Below, one piece after another: positions 25,146 to 35,860 of a DNA stretch of 41,195 nucleotides (within the stretch, counting starts at the first letter, position 1; each line of letters begins with the position of its first letter). A model generated the notes under the pieces. The model had not been told where the DNA came from, ran no database searches, and saw only the letters and a list, made by a program, of their open reading frames with translations. Source of the DNA: Spirochaetota bacterium (GTDB taxonomy: Bacteria > Spirochaetota > UBA4802 > UB4802); assembly GCA_029907515.1 (NCBI GenBank), contig JARYLT010000015.1, positions 1-41,195 on the forward strand, given 5' to 3'. Made by a program: the position numbers and the translations under genes.

Positions 25146-27230
25146 GTGCTTGACCAGAGCATTCAATACATTAAAGGGATTGGCCCCAAACGTGCAGAGC
25201 TTTTAAAACAGGAACTGGGCATTGAGACCGTTGAGGACCTGCTTTACTTTTTACCAAGGAAATATATTGACCGTTCCAACACTAAATTAATCAAAGACTG
25301 TTTTGTTAATGACATTGTGACAGTTACCGGAATTGTTAAGCAGGTAAAAATTTCAGGCCACAGGCGTAAATTTCTTGAAGTTGTTATAGACGATGGCAGT
25401 GATACGTTATCAGGTGTTTTTTTTGGCGGTATTCAGTATTTCCTTAAACTCTTTGAAGTGGGCGACACGGTACTCTTTTCTGGCAAAGTGGATTATTACA
25501 CTACCAAGCAGATAGTTCATCCGGAGTATGATTTTATAGGCGATAGTTCCGATGCATTGCACACAGGCAGGATAGTACCACTATACCCCTCAACAGAAAC
25601 ACTCAAATCGCATGGATTTAATTCACGGGTTTTTAGAAAGATTATTTACAACGCACTTGAATTAGCAAAGCAGCATATCCAGGAACCTTTTGACAGTGAG
25701 ATGGTTGAAAGGCTAAAACTTATGCCACTGTCACAGGCTATTCAACACATTCATTTCCCTGCTACAATGGATGAAGCACATCATGCACGTTTGCGATTGG
25801 CCTTCAATGAACTTTTTTTCCTACAATATTATTTACATCTTTCACGGCACTATATCAGAGAAACACATAAACATGCAAAACCTCCTATAAACGATTCTCT
25901 GTATAGCGATTTTATCCAAACCCTGCCATTCAAACTTACTGATGACCAGATAAAAGCTATACAGGAAATTATTAATGATTTACAAGCAGATTTCCCCATG
26001 AACCGCTTGTTACAGGGCGATGTTGGTTCTGGCAAAACGATAGTGTCTATGATTGCAAGCCTTGCTGTTATAAGCCGTGGACAGCAGGTTGCCTTCATGG
26101 CACCAACGGAAATACTGGCACAACAGCATTATGCTACATTCAAAAAGTTTTTACCAGATTCTGTAACTGTACAGCTTCTTACCGGTTCAACACCTGCTGC
26201 CGTACGCAAAGAAATTCTTGCAGGCTTAAACAATGGATCTATCAATATCATCATTGGCACCCATGCTCTGATTCAGGAACACGTGCAATTTGCAAACCTG
26301 GGATTTATTATTATTGATGAACAACATCGCTTTGGTGTTAATCAGCGCGCAAGTCTCAGAACCAAAGGCTATATGCCAGATCTGCTAGTCATGACTGCAA
26401 CGCCCATTCCACGGTCACTATCGCTAACATTGTATGGTGATCTGGACATTTCAATAATAAAACAAAAGCCTGCAAACAGAATTCCTGTTACAACACTTGC
26501 CTTTCCATCATCAAAACTTGAAGCTGTGTATCGCTCACTGGAAAAATATATGAATGAAGGCAGACAGATATATTACGTACTGCCACTAATTGAAGATTCA
26601 GAAAAACTGGATTTAAAATCCGCAACAGCAACCTATACACAGCTTGTGAAGCGATTCCCAACAAAAACGATTGCCCTGTTACATGGGAAGCTGCCCAATG
26701 AAGAAAAAGAAAAAATTATGCAGCAATTTAATAATCACACCATTGACCTTCTGGTCAGCACAACTGTTATTGAGGTTGGAATTGATGTTGCAAATGCATC
26801 AATTATTGTTATAGAACATGTTGAACGGTTTGGGCTTTCACAGCTTCATCAGTTACGTGGTCGTGTTGGGCGTGGTGAATACAAATCGTTTTGCGTTTTA
26901 ATTTATCCTGATGATATACCTCAGGAAAGTATGCAACGCATACATATTTTAACAACAACCGATGATGGCTTTGTTATAGCAGAAGAAGATTTGAAAATGC
27001 GTGGAGCAGGTGAATTCATTGGCACCCGTCAGCACGGACAGGGTATAGCGTTTGAATTTGCAGATCCCATCAACGATTTTGAACTTATCAGTATAGCCCG
27101 GGAAGAAGCACAAAAGCAGGTAGAAAGATTAAAAGATATTCCTGCGCTTTTTGAAAATATTAAACGAACACAGGCAATGAATATACTGGAAGGATTAAGA
27201 AAAAAACATATACTGGCACTGCTATCGTAA
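25146..27230 (+). CDS. recG: ATP-dependent DNA helicase RecG
   Basis: Starting at the GTG at 25146, preceded by GAAGAGGAG, the product has 694 residues, almost identical in length to E. coli RecG. An earlier in-frame start at 25119 would overlap the previous gene. The N-terminal wedge region opens QYIKGIGPKRAELL and includes the OB-fold (VTVTGIVKQV). GDVGSGKT near residue 291-298 is Walker A, DEQHRFG near 390 the DEAH-type box, and TATPIPRSL, STTVIEVGIDV and QLRGRVGRG are helicase motifs III, V and VI. RecG remodels stalled forks and branched DNA. Convergent with the SEC-C gene after 5 bp. Confidence 0.97.
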   Translation: MLDQSIQYIKGIGPKRAELLKQELGIETVEDLLYFLPRKYIDRSNTKLIKDCFVNDIVTVTGIVKQVKISGHRRKFLEVVIDDGSDTLSGVFFGGIQYFLKLFEVGDTVLFSGKVDYYTTKQIVHPEYDFIGDSSDALHTGRIVPLYPSTETLKSHGFNSRVFRKIIYNALELAKQHIQEPFDSEMVERLKLMPLSQAIQHIHFPATMDEAHHARLRLAFNELFFLQYYLHLSRHYIRETHKHAKPPINDSLYSDFIQTLPFKLTDDQIKAIQEIINDLQADFPMNRLLQGDVGSGKTIVSMIASLAVISRGQQVAFMAPTEILAQQHYATFKKFLPDSVTVQLLTGSTPAAVRKEILAGLNNGSINIIIGTHALIQEHVQFANLGFIIIDEQHRFGVNQRASLRTKGYMPDLLVMTATPIPRSLSLTLYGDLDISIIKQKPANRIPVTTLAFPSSKLEAVYRSLEKYMNEGRQIYYVLPLIEDSEKLDLKSATATYTQLVKRFPTKTIALLHGKLPNEEKEKIMQQFNNHTIDLLVSTTVIEVGIDVANASIIVIEHVERFGLSQLHQLRGRVGRGEYKSFCVLIYPDDIPQESMQRIHILTTTDDGFVIAEEDLKMRGAGEFIGTRQHGQGIAFEFADPINDFELISIAREEAQKQVERLKDIPALFENIKRTQAMNILEGLRKKHILALLS

Positions 27231-27235
27231 TCAGC

Positions 27236-27937
27236 TTATTTACCGCAACAGTTTTTATATTTCTTGCCACTGCCACATGGGCAAGGATCATTACGACCAA
27301 TTTCAGTTCCGGTTTGTTGCTGAATTGCTTCAATGATATTCTTATTATTCATTTTTTGTAAATTAAAGATTTTAGCGTGTTCCTTTAATGCAATTTGAGT
27401 ATCCCACATTACCCGTACAAAGCCTGTTAATTTTTTCAGGAAAGTAGTATCACTGGCAAAATCCTCCTGTGACCACTTTTCTTCCATGCTAATAATTAAA
27501 GCTTTCAGGAGATTAACATTGCCAATAAATATTGAATATATTTTATTCACTTTTTCGTTTTTCAGCATTTCATCTAATTGGCCTGTGGATAAATATTTTA
27601 AAAACGTTTCAGCACGCATGATGGAAGCATTCACATACGCTGTATATGCTTCGCGGGTTTTCATGTCAAAATCCGGCTGCTCAAGTTCACTGTCATCAAA
27701 TCGTTGCAATCGTAACAGGTAAAACCACAATGACTCAATCTGATCTGCCACATCTTTATTTTCCAGCACTTCTTCACTAAAAAAATCTTTTATAAGTGAC
27801 CGCAACGTAAAACTGCCTGCTGAAGCCTGTACTCCTAAAATAGCAGCTTTAAGATTATATATGTCTACAGGTATATTATTCTTATCCAGAATCTTTTTAA
27901 GATTTTCATCACCTTTATATTGTTTAACTGTGAACAT
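27236..27937 (-). CDS. SEC-C zinc-motif protein of unknown function
   Basis: A 233-residue soluble protein. Its first ~210 residues are helical and unrecognised. It ends [21 protein letters not shown], the SEC-C zinc-binding motif (C-x-C-x8-C-C) found at the end of SecA and on many otherwise unrelated proteins. Zinc binding is well supported; a role in protein export is only one option, since SEC-C is often a generic interaction tail. It follows the 554-residue hypothetical by about 14 bp and lies in the same direction as ftsH, so probably belongs to that operon. Confidence 0.8.
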   Translation of the reverse strand: MFTVKQYKGDENLKKILDKNNIPVDIYNLKAAILGVQASAGSFTLRSLIKDFFSEEVLENKDVADQIESLWFYLLRLQRFDDSELEQPDFDMKTREAYTAYVNASIMRAETFLKYLSTGQLDEMLKNEKVNKIYSIFIGNVNLLKALIISMEEKWSQEDFASDTTFLKKLTGFVRVMWDTQIALKEHAKIFNLQKMNNKNIIEAIQQQTGTEIGRNDPCPCGSGKKYKNCCGK

Positions 27938-27951
27938 AGTAATCCTTCACC

Positions 27952-29613
27952 CTACTTGAATATTGTTCTATCAACAAAGCGGTTAAAAATTAATATTTGT
28001 TTCTGATTATAAACCTGTAAGGCCTTTTGTTTTATAAACGATTTGCGGTCCAGCTTTTTTAATGTTTCGGGATTCAATGTTCCAAGATATGCATCAATTT
28101 TTGCAACAAACTCGTCTATCTCAGAAAAATATTTTTTTGAAACCTGCCTGCGAATAAGATCAAGAGCATTTACACTGTCAAATGGCAAATCTCTGTTATT
28201 GACGTTATTATCACACCATTCTAAAACAATTGTCTTTAAAAATTCATATGGAATCAACTTCTTGATTTTCTTGCCATCCCTTGAACTGAAACAGTACCCT
28301 TCACCTGATATCTGGATATCAGCTAAAAGCAAACGAAATATGGTATGTGGCCCTAAATGATAATAAAACAACCATTGATCATTTTCAGGAATATCAAAAT
28401 ATTCAACACTTTCATGCAAGATAGATACATTTTTTTTACTGATAAACTCAATAAAATCTTCAACAATATCATACTTTTCTTTATCGATAGATAGTTTTAA
28501 TAAAGCCCTCCGTAATTCTGATTTCATCTGGTCATCAGTCAATTGTGTTTTGGTATAATAGACCATATACTCCAGATCTTCCTGTTCAATCTTCAATACA
28601 TTTTCATCAACCGGTAGAATATATGGTTCACGAGTATTCCATGGCTTTGTGCCTTTAACTGTAAATGGAACTGTACTTTGCTGGGTACTGTATTCAGATT
28701 GAGTTTTACTTTTACTTATTTCATATTGTTGTTGTTTATTATATTCATTGGAATCGGAAGATTCTTCCATACCAGCAGGAGAAGTTAACGGTGATGGTTT
28801 GTGGATATCATGCTTTAAAGCTTCTGATTGATCTTGTGCGAATTCAGAGGTGTCCAGTTCATTTAACAAACTTTGCACTGTATATGATTTAAATTCATTA
28901 AATTGCAATTTGGAACGTATATCAGCATCAGACAGATTATAATGATGAGAAAGTAACCCTAAATGATTGGCAATTAATTCCAGTAACACATCTGTAGCTT
29001 TACACAGGCTGTTTCCTTCAACAATAATATCATTAAGTACTGATGAAAGCTGTTTGCCACCCTCAGCAAAGTTAAACACTGCGGATTGTTTTTCAAGCTC
29101 TGTCCAATCTTTTTTAACAATACTATTAAATGAACGCAATAACAAATATATTTCTTTAAGTACTATAAAGTCAAGCCTGTTATCATCAGGATAATCATCG
29201 GGAAAATAAAGGGGAAAGTCTTTAGTTGCTTTTCGTCTTAAATTTGCTTCGTTTATTTCACCAATAAATTTATCCGTAAGAATTTCAATATCTTCAATAG
29301 TTTTAAAAATGGAGTAAGACGATTTCTTTATTACAGGAACTACCTGTTCAGGAACCTCCGTTATATCCAAACGTGACCGTAAAAGCTTTGCCAATTCAAT
29401 ATGCCTGTGTATTCCACTGGACAGCCCGCGCTTAAAAAATTTTACCACTTCTGATATGTTTTTTTTCTCAGGTAATGGTATATCATGTATCGTTTCATCT
29501 AGTTCACTATCAAGGACATGTTCTTTAAAATGCTTTGCATGTGCTTTCTGAGCTGTATAATCCTTATCACTATCAATATCCTGTAATAACCTGTCCAGTT
29601 CATCATCTATCAT
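27952..29613 (-). CDS. Large hypothetical cytoplasmic protein, ftsH operon
   Basis: From the ATG at 29613 (TTGGGG before it; an upstream start at 29628 would begin 1 bp after the ftsH stop) the protein has 553 residues. No signal peptide or membrane segment is visible. It is strongly acidic and helical in the first half, with a low-complexity linker rich in Ser, Gln and Asn at about residues 275-310 (including a KQQQYE stretch). The C-terminal half contains GEGYCFSSRDGKKIKKLIPYEF and a helical end. No family recognised. Its place 16 bp after ftsH and directly before the SEC-C gene suggests a three-gene unit. Confidence 0.7.
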   Translation of the reverse strand: MIDDELDRLLQDIDSDKDYTAQKAHAKHFKEHVLDSELDETIHDIPLPEKKNISEVVKFFKRGLSSGIHRHIELAKLLRSRLDITEVPEQVVPVIKKSSYSIFKTIEDIEILTDKFIGEINEANLRRKATKDFPLYFPDDYPDDNRLDFIVLKEIYLLLRSFNSIVKKDWTELEKQSAVFNFAEGGKQLSSVLNDIIVEGNSLCKATDVLLELIANHLGLLSHHYNLSDADIRSKLQFNEFKSYTVQSLLNELDTSEFAQDQSEALKHDIHKPSPLTSPAGMEESSDSNEYNKQQQYEISKSKTQSEYSTQQSTVPFTVKGTKPWNTREPYILPVDENVLKIEQEDLEYMVYYTKTQLTDDQMKSELRRALLKLSIDKEKYDIVEDFIEFISKKNVSILHESVEYFDIPENDQWLFYYHLGPHTIFRLLLADIQISGEGYCFSSRDGKKIKKLIPYEFLKTIVLEWCDNNVNNRDLPFDSVNALDLIRRQVSKKYFSEIDEFVAKIDAYLGTLNPETLKKLDRKSFIKQKALQVYNQKQILIFNRFVDRTIFK

Positions 29614-29629
29614 ACAAACCCCAAACACT

Positions 29630-31552
29630 TTATGTTGGAATCACTTCTTTATCATCCAGCAAAGGTTTTTGCGATGCTTTCTTTTTTATTTTTTCTATTT
29701 TAGGCTCTTCGTCAGGCTGTTGTGGATTTTCGCCATTATGAATAGGCGGTAATGGTTCACCTTTCATTAATAGTTCAATTTCCTGAGCATTCAGAGTTTC
29801 ACGTTCTATGAGATTTGTTGCAAGCAACTCAAATTTATCACTGTTTTCTTCTATCAGCTTTATTGCTCTGTCTCTGCAACTGGTGACGATATCATGAACT
29901 TCTTTATCAATAAGCTGTGCTGTTTCTTCGCTGTAATCTCTGTGCTGAGCTATCTCACGTGCCAGAAAAATCTGTTCTGTTTTTTTGCCAAATGCTAACG
30001 GGCCCAGTGTTTCACTCATACCCCATTCACACACCATGCGGCGAGCAATATCAGTAGCACGTTCAATATCATTGCTTGAACCTGTTGTAACCTGCCCAAA
30101 TTTTATCTTTTCAGCAACGTGGCCACCAAATAAAATGGTGATCTGATTGAGCCAGTATTCTCTATTATGCAAGTGGCGTTCTTCTTTGGGCAAATGCATG
30201 GTTAAGCCTAACGCCCTTCCACGAGGAATAACGGTCACTTTGTGCACAGGGTCGGCTCCGGTAAGTATACCCAGCAATGCATGCCCAGCTTCATGATAGG
30301 CAATAACCTTTTTTTCTTCGGCAGAAATGAGGACTGACTTTCTTTCAGGACCCATTAATACTTTGTCCTTGGCATCCTCCATCTCGAGCATGCTCACGCG
30401 CTTTTTATTGCGCCGTGCAGCAAGCAGTGCAGCCTCATTAACAAGATTTGCCAGATCTGCACCAGTAAATCCAGGTGTACCACGGGCAATAACTTTTAAG
30501 TCTACATCCTTTGCCAAAGGGATTTTGCGGGTATGAACAGCTAATATCTTTTCCCTTCCCTTGATATCAGGTATGTCAACGACAACCTGACGGTCAAAAC
30601 GGCCTGGCCTGAGCAACGCCGGGTCAAGTACATCAGGCCTGTTGGTAGCAGCAACAATAATAACACCTTCGTTAGTTTCAAATCCATCCATCTCAACAAG
30701 AAGCTGATTCAACGTCTGTTCACGTTCGTCATGGCCACCACCCAGTCCAGCACCACGAAGCCTTCCCACAGCATCTATCTCATCAATAAATATGATGCAG
30801 GGAGCATTACGCTTTCCCTGATCAAACAGGTCACGTACCCGCGATGCACCAACCCCAACAAACATTTCCACAAAATCAGAACCACTGATGGAAAAAAATG
30901 GCACACCAGCCTCACCAGCAACAGCCCGTGCAAGTAAGGTTTTGCCTGTACCAGGAGGCCCTACCAGAAGAACCCCTTTAGGTATCTTTGCACCTATGGT
31001 AATAAATTTCTTGGGGTCTTTTAAAAATTCAATGATTTCCTGAAGTTCAACTTTAGCTTCATCAACACCTGCCACATCGGCAAACGTTACTTTATTTTTT
31101 GTTTCAGGCTGTAATTTAGCCCGTACTTTGCCAAAACTCATTGCCTTGTTTCCGGTAGACTGTATCTGGCGTATCATAAAAAACCAGATAAACCCAAAGA
31201 AAAGAAGCCACGGCAGAAAATTGAGTACACCTTTCCAGAAAAGATTATCATCAACCTCTTCGCCTTTAATTTCAACCCGATTATTAATAAGTGTTTTTAT
31301 TAAATCAGGATCCTGATATGGAATAACCGTCTCAAAAAGATAGACTTTGTCGCCTTTGGTAAAGGTTCCTTCAATTTTTTTGCCATTAACTATCGTAACT
31401 GATTTAACTTTATTTTCATATACTTTCTTTATGAAATCACTATATTGAAGCTGCTCAACTTTCTGAGTATTCATATCATTCATTCTGAATATGGCGATAG
31501 CAAGTAGCGCTATAAGCAAAAGCAGAGCAACCTGTTTAGCAGCTTTATTCAT
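29630..31552 (-). CDS. ftsH: ATP-dependent zinc metalloprotease FtsH
   Basis: A 640-residue protein with two membrane segments (residues 5-22 and about 110-127) around a small periplasmic domain. An AAA+ domain follows: Walker A GPPGTGKT at 198-205, Walker B FIDE at 255-258, second region of homology with RPGRFDRQ near 315-322. The protease domain has the zinc site HEAGH at 420-424. The pore loop [11 protein letters not shown] is intact. The C-terminus after residue 600 is a Lys/Glu/Pro-rich tail. FtsH degrades unassembled membrane proteins and selected regulators at the inner membrane. It lies 171 bp after tilS, an order also seen in Firmicutes. Confidence 0.98.
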   Translation of the reverse strand: MNKAAKQVALLLLIALLAIAIFRMNDMNTQKVEQLQYSDFIKKVYENKVKSVTIVNGKKIEGTFTKGDKVYLFETVIPYQDPDLIKTLINNRVEIKGEEVDDNLFWKGVLNFLPWLLFFGFIWFFMIRQIQSTGNKAMSFGKVRAKLQPETKNKVTFADVAGVDEAKVELQEIIEFLKDPKKFITIGAKIPKGVLLVGPPGTGKTLLARAVAGEAGVPFFSISGSDFVEMFVGVGASRVRDLFDQGKRNAPCIIFIDEIDAVGRLRGAGLGGGHDEREQTLNQLLVEMDGFETNEGVIIVAATNRPDVLDPALLRPGRFDRQVVVDIPDIKGREKILAVHTRKIPLAKDVDLKVIARGTPGFTGADLANLVNEAALLAARRNKKRVSMLEMEDAKDKVLMGPERKSVLISAEEKKVIAYHEAGHALLGILTGADPVHKVTVIPRGRALGLTMHLPKEERHLHNREYWLNQITILFGGHVAEKIKFGQVTTGSSNDIERATDIARRMVCEWGMSETLGPLAFGKKTEQIFLAREIAQHRDYSEETAQLIDKEVHDIVTSCRDRAIKLIEENSDKFELLATNLIERETLNAQEIELLMKGEPLPPIHNGENPQQPDEEPKIEKIKKKASQKPLLDDKEVIPT

Positions 31553-31723
31553 AGAATCACCCGTGATTATCTGTTTTGATCAAGAAGTTATACATATATT
31601 TTACTGTAGTCTTTACTTACAAGATACTACAAATACAGAAATACTCAAATAAATTTATTGTACCAAATCCAACTTTTATCAATTAGCCGGATAACAGACA
31701 TTTCAGTTTAATCAAGAGGCATT

Positions 31724-33127
31724 TCATACATTATTGCTATGCCAGTAACGAATAACAAGCATTTTTTGACCATTTTCCGGCAAAAAAGAAGGTGAAACCT
31801 CAGCTTTTATGGCACCTGTAACATCAAACAATACAGCAGCTATCTGATTATCGATAACAATCAGTGGCACAAGATTTTTTTGTTCCGGAGTAAGCCGGTA
31901 ATCAATATATAAGCGTTTCAGTGTCCGTTTACCCGTTTTACGGACAAATGCATCACCAGTTCGCTTATTCCTGATAACAATATGGTCACATCCGGTATAG
32001 CGAAGTATTAGAGTACCGCTTTCAGATGATTGCACATCACTTGATTCAGCAACAGCGCATTGAACGGTAATACCGGCCTGTGTAACAGTTACAGTTTTCC
32101 CCACCGGAAGATTATATTCATAGTTACTATCGCCCATACATAAAGGCTGTGAAGAAAAAATTAAAAACGATGTGGTAGTGCGATAGCGCCTGTATATGTA
32201 GATTCCTTTTCCTTCAAAAAGAGTAATATTCTTTTTCTTTGAAAAATGCGCACGATACAGTGCATCCAGAATATCAGAATCAACATATTTTTTGAGATAG
32301 TTACTGATAATATATGCACAGTAAAATTTAAATATATATTCACTGTGTGCAATGGCATTTTCCTGCACCTGTATTAATCCAGGTTGCTCTTGAATAAATC
32401 CTGGATACAGCGCATGCATCAGGTCATTGATGCTCCGGGTTGCATCCTGTGCCTGTTTCTGAAGATTAAGCAATGCTTCATCATAGTGTGGAAACCGCTT
32501 TTGAATAACCGGCAGTACACTGTGGCGTATATAATTTCTAAGATATGTAGTATCATCATTGGTACAGTCATGCCGGTAAGATAACTCATTATGTTTTAGA
32601 TATGCATACACCTCATCCTGTGACAGCACCAGCAAAGGACGTATTACGATTCCCTGTGCCAGTGCTATTGCTTCTAAACCCTGCAATCCTGTTCCCTGAA
32701 ACATACGCATAAGCAGTGTTTCAATCTGATCATTTTTTGTGTGCGCAGTTGCAATTTTACTATAGCCGTAATGTTGTGCTATCATGTGTAATCGTGTATA
32801 GCGGTATTCTCGTGCCTGCTGTTCAAAACTTTTTCCGGGTTCTTTATGTTTTGCAAAATCAAATCGTTCAATAAAAGCCGGGATCCCATACCGTGAAGCC
32901 TGATTCATGACAAACAAAAGATCGTCAAACGATTCCTTACCCCGCACTTTATGATCAAGATGATACATTGCAATGGTGCATCCAAGGTGCTCACGTAGCA
33001 TATACAGTACATGTAATAGTGCCATTGAATCCTTGCCGGCAGACACTGATACCAGTACTCTATCGCCAGGCACAATAAGGTTATTATCCTGTATAAATGT
33101 ATAAACTTTTTGTACAAGGTTATTCAT
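31724..33127 (-). CDS. tilS: tRNA(Ile)-lysidine synthase
   Basis: A 467-residue protein with an N-terminal PP-loop ATPase domain (SAGKDS at residues 29-34, where the common form is SGGxDS), YHLDHKVRGKES, ARTHTKNDQ-like ATAHTKNDQIET and RMFQGTGLQGLEAI. The substrate-binding middle region and a C-terminal TilS domain with TGKRTLKRLYIDYRL follow. TilS converts C34 of the CAU-anticodon tRNA-Ile to lysidine, needed to read AUA; AUA codons are frequent in this window. The Ala in the PP-loop (SAGKDS) is unusual but keeps the Lys/Asp/Ser. It precedes ftsH on the same strand. Confidence 0.95.
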   Translation of the reverse strand: MNNLVQKVYTFIQDNNLIVPGDRVLVSVSAGKDSMALLHVLYMLREHLGCTIAMYHLDHKVRGKESFDDLLFVMNQASRYGIPAFIERFDFAKHKEPGKSFEQQAREYRYTRLHMIAQHYGYSKIATAHTKNDQIETLLMRMFQGTGLQGLEAIALAQGIVIRPLLVLSQDEVYAYLKHNELSYRHDCTNDDTTYLRNYIRHSVLPVIQKRFPHYDEALLNLQKQAQDATRSINDLMHALYPGFIQEQPGLIQVQENAIAHSEYIFKFYCAYIISNYLKKYVDSDILDALYRAHFSKKKNITLFEGKGIYIYRRYRTTTSFLIFSSQPLCMGDSNYEYNLPVGKTVTVTQAGITVQCAVAESSDVQSSESGTLILRYTGCDHIVIRNKRTGDAFVRKTGKRTLKRLYIDYRLTPEQKNLVPLIVIDNQIAAVLFDVTGAIKAEVSPSFLPENGQKMLVIRYWHSNNV

Positions 33128-33214
33128 ATAACGGGAGTTATAATAATCATTTCATACATATCAATACTATATCCGTTATAAGCACTGTGGGGATTCTTGC
33201 AATATATTTTTATG

Positions 33215-33688
33215 TCAAGCACTCAGTGCTTTTTGCACTATTGTGGGGTGTGGTCCCCAGTAAAATTTACAAAAAAATATGTTTTCTTCATCCCCAATTT
33301 CAAAAGTATAACCACTATAGCGATAGTTATCGGTATAGTAATCTTCATCTTCTTCAGCTTTTGCTAAAAATTCCAAAAATTCATACAATACATTATCCAG
33401 ACAATATGCAATAACCTTTGCCAATGACATCTTCCATAGCTTCTTCACATCAAGAAAAAACTCATACTCATCATTATATAATACCAGATGCAATCTCTTC
33501 CACTCCCCTTCGTTACGTGTTCTGTATTGTATTTGTTTAAAGTACTGTATATCACCTTTTTCACACAAAGCAGCAAAACTTATTATTGAGGATATAAATG
33601 TCCTGAGCGACATGTTTTTCTTTTCTGCATAAAATTTCAATATTTCAAGATGTTTGTATGAAATGCACGTGGTGGTTTCAATATACAT
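33215..33688 (-). CDS. Hypothetical protein with two ribbon-helix-helix-like segments
   Basis: A 157-residue protein with two stretches that resemble a strand followed by two helices: IETTTCISYKHLEILKFYAE (3-22) with the following SLRTFISSIISFAAL, and WKRLHLVLYNDEYEFFLDVK (63-82) with SLAKVIAYCLDNVLYEFL. Each has the form expected of a CopG/MetJ-type ribbon-helix-helix half, so the chain could be a single-chain pseudodimer that binds DNA. This is structural pattern reading only. The C-terminus is acidic, then YWGPHPTIVQKALSA. It lies 87 bp before tilS on the same strand. AAGGGAAAGC lies before the ATG. Confidence 0.6.
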   Translation of the reverse strand: MYIETTTCISYKHLEILKFYAEKKNMSLRTFISSIISFAALCEKGDIQYFKQIQYRTRNEGEWKRLHLVLYNDEYEFFLDVKKLWKMSLAKVIAYCLDNVLYEFLEFLAKAEEDEDYYTDNYRYSGYTFEIGDEENIFFCKFYWGPHPTIVQKALSA

Positions 33689-33915
33689 ATGCTTTCCCTT
33701 CCAAAGTAGTTTTATATTTTTGATTTGATTTTATCGTAATAACTTATAATAATTTTTCAAGCATAAAATAATATTTTGAAAAATCAAATATAAACTAACA
33801 TTAGGTGTCAACTGAAATCTATACTAATTTTTTGCTAAAACATTTAGAATTTTTTATTGCCACAGTGATAATAACAAATAATTTTTGTACATCCTTTACA
33901 TCCATAATTATGCTA

Positions 33916-33944
33916 TTGACCTTGCAGGTATTATAGTTTAAAAT
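33916..33944 (+). promoter_or_regulatory. Promoter for the phosphohexomutase gene
   Basis: TTGACC at 33916-33921, a 17-base spacer, and TAAAAT at 33939-33944, about 38 bp before the ATG at 33983 and just ahead of its AAGGAG site. Spacing and both boxes are good. Confidence 0.65.
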
Positions 33945-33982
33945 AGCTCAAAGATAATCCGTTTTAGAAGGAGATAGTTACC

Positions 33983-35725
33983 ATGGACATCACCATTCAA
34001 AAACGAATAGAACAATGGCAAAATCCACCATTCGATACCAGCACTATACAGGAGATAAAACAACTTGTTGCACAAAATAATGAAAAAGAGCTGTACGAAC
34101 GCTTTTATACCACACTTGAGTTTGGTACAGGCGGACTTCGTGGAATCATTGGTGCTGGCACCAACCGAATGAACATTTACACCGTTGGCATGGCAACACA
34201 GGGGCTGGCAAACTACATTGTACACCAGGGAAATGCTGCAAAAGGTGTAGTTATAGCATATGATTCACGCAGGATGTCAGATGTATTCTCAAAAGAAGCA
34301 GCTTCTATATTAGCGGGCAATGGGATTAAAGTATATCTTTTCAAGGATATCATGCCCACACCAATCTGTTCATTTGCAATACGCCATTACAATGCTACAG
34401 CAGGTATTGTTATCACAGCCAGCCATAACCCACCAGAATATAACGGATATAAGGTATACTGGGAAGACGGCGGTCAGGTTGTCCCGCCCCAGGATAAAGA
34501 AATAATACGTGAAGTTTCAAAAATACAGGACATTACACAAATTAAGAAGATGAATTTTGATGAAGCGATAGCTCATGGCATTATATTGTTAGTTGGCGAT
34601 GAAATCATTGAAAGCTATGCCCAGAAACTTTCACAGGTACGATTCAAATCCGATGATCTATCGCCAATACACATTGTATACACGCCATTACATGGTACCG
34701 GTTACCGTATTGTTCCTCATATACTCAAAACATCTGGGTTCCCCAATGTTCATATAGTTGAACAACAGGCAATCCCTGATGGCAACTTCCCCACTGTCAA
34801 ATCACCCAATCCTGAAGAACCCGAAGCGCTTACACAGGCCATTGAACTTGCACAACAAATCAATGCCGATATAGTGTTAGCAACTGACCCCGATGCTGAC
34901 CGCATGGGTGTAGCATTCAAGGATGACAATGGGCAATATACACTCATTAACGGAAATCAGATAGGCAGCATGCTTCTGTATTATATACTGTTACGATTGC
35001 AGCAACTAAACAGGTTACCTAAAAATGGATTTGTTGTAAAAACAATAGTTACCACTGACCTGCAGCAGGAGATAGCTCGTCATTTCAATGTTACTATTGA
35101 AAATGTCCTCACAGGATTTAAATGGATTGCAAAAAAGATGAAGGATTATGAAGGGTCACATGTATTTATTTTTGGTGGCGAAGAAAGTTATGGATATTTA
35201 CCTCTTGATTTTGTGCGTGACAAGGATGCAGTAAGCTCCTGCTATTTCTTTGCCGAAATGGCACACTGGCTGTATTCACACAATAAAACACTGAAAGACT
35301 TTTTATATGAAATATACACTCAGTTTGGCTATTACAACGAAAAGCTTGTTTCGCTTACACTGAAGGGTGTGGAAGGCATTCAAAAGATACAATCCATCAT
35401 GAAGCACTTTAGAAGTAATCCACCCAAACAACTGGCCAGAACCACTATTACTGCAATTCTTGACGTCAAACAGGGAACCCTTACTGATGTAATGAGTGGT
35501 ACCACAAAAGCTGTGGATTTGCCTGCATCGGACGTGTTGCAGTTTACGTTAGAAAATGGCTCAAAGGTAACCATGCGTCCTTCGGGAACTGAACCCAAAA
35601 TCAAGTTTTATTTCAGCTCACGTAAAAAGGGAACAGACATCAAACAACTGGAAGAAGAAGTAACACGGTACAATGAAACGTTAGCAAAAGAATTATTGAG
35701 TACAATTGAATCGGTCATTACATAA
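33983..35725 (+). CDS. Phosphoglucomutase/phosphomannomutase family enzyme
   Basis: A 580-residue member of the alpha-D-phosphohexomutase superfamily in its long (PgcA/PGM2-like) form. The motifs are all present: FGTGGLRG at 48-55, the phosphoserine loop ITASHNPPEYNGYK with Ser147, the Mg site DPDADRMG near 302-309, the sugar loop GGEESYGYL near 402-410, and the phosphate-binding RPSGTEPKIKF near 532-542. It interconverts hexose 1- and 6-phosphates, feeding glycogen and surface polysaccharide synthesis. AAGGAGATAG is an excellent ribosome site. It is transcribed alone from its own promoter. Confidence 0.95.
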   Translation: MDITIQKRIEQWQNPPFDTSTIQEIKQLVAQNNEKELYERFYTTLEFGTGGLRGIIGAGTNRMNIYTVGMATQGLANYIVHQGNAAKGVVIAYDSRRMSDVFSKEAASILAGNGIKVYLFKDIMPTPICSFAIRHYNATAGIVITASHNPPEYNGYKVYWEDGGQVVPPQDKEIIREVSKIQDITQIKKMNFDEAIAHGIILLVGDEIIESYAQKLSQVRFKSDDLSPIHIVYTPLHGTGYRIVPHILKTSGFPNVHIVEQQAIPDGNFPTVKSPNPEEPEALTQAIELAQQINADIVLATDPDADRMGVAFKDDNGQYTLINGNQIGSMLLYYILLRLQQLNRLPKNGFVVKTIVTTDLQQEIARHFNVTIENVLTGFKWIAKKMKDYEGSHVFIFGGEESYGYLPLDFVRDKDAVSSCYFFAEMAHWLYSHNKTLKDFLYEIYTQFGYYNEKLVSLTLKGVEGIQKIQSIMKHFRSNPPKQLARTTITAILDVKQGTLTDVMSGTTKAVDLPASDVLQFTLENGSKVTMRPSGTEPKIKFYFSSRKKGTDIKQLEEEVTRYNETLAKELLSTIESVIT

Positions 35726-35729
35726 CTAC

Positions 35730-35750
35730 AAAGCATTTATACTATGCTTT
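35730..35750 (+). terminator. Possible terminator hairpin after the phosphohexomutase gene
   Basis: AAAGCAT (35730-35736) and ATGCTTT (35744-35750) form a perfect 7-bp stem with a 7-base loop, 5 bp after the stop. The T-run is short, so termination is uncertain. Confidence 0.4.
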
Positions 35751-35860
35751 AATCTACAAATTTTTGTTGCCATGTCCACAACCACCAGATCTATGAATTT
35801 ACAGTTTAGTGGCATTGAACGTCTTGTATGGGCAAAGCCACTGCACTTTATTAAAGTGTA

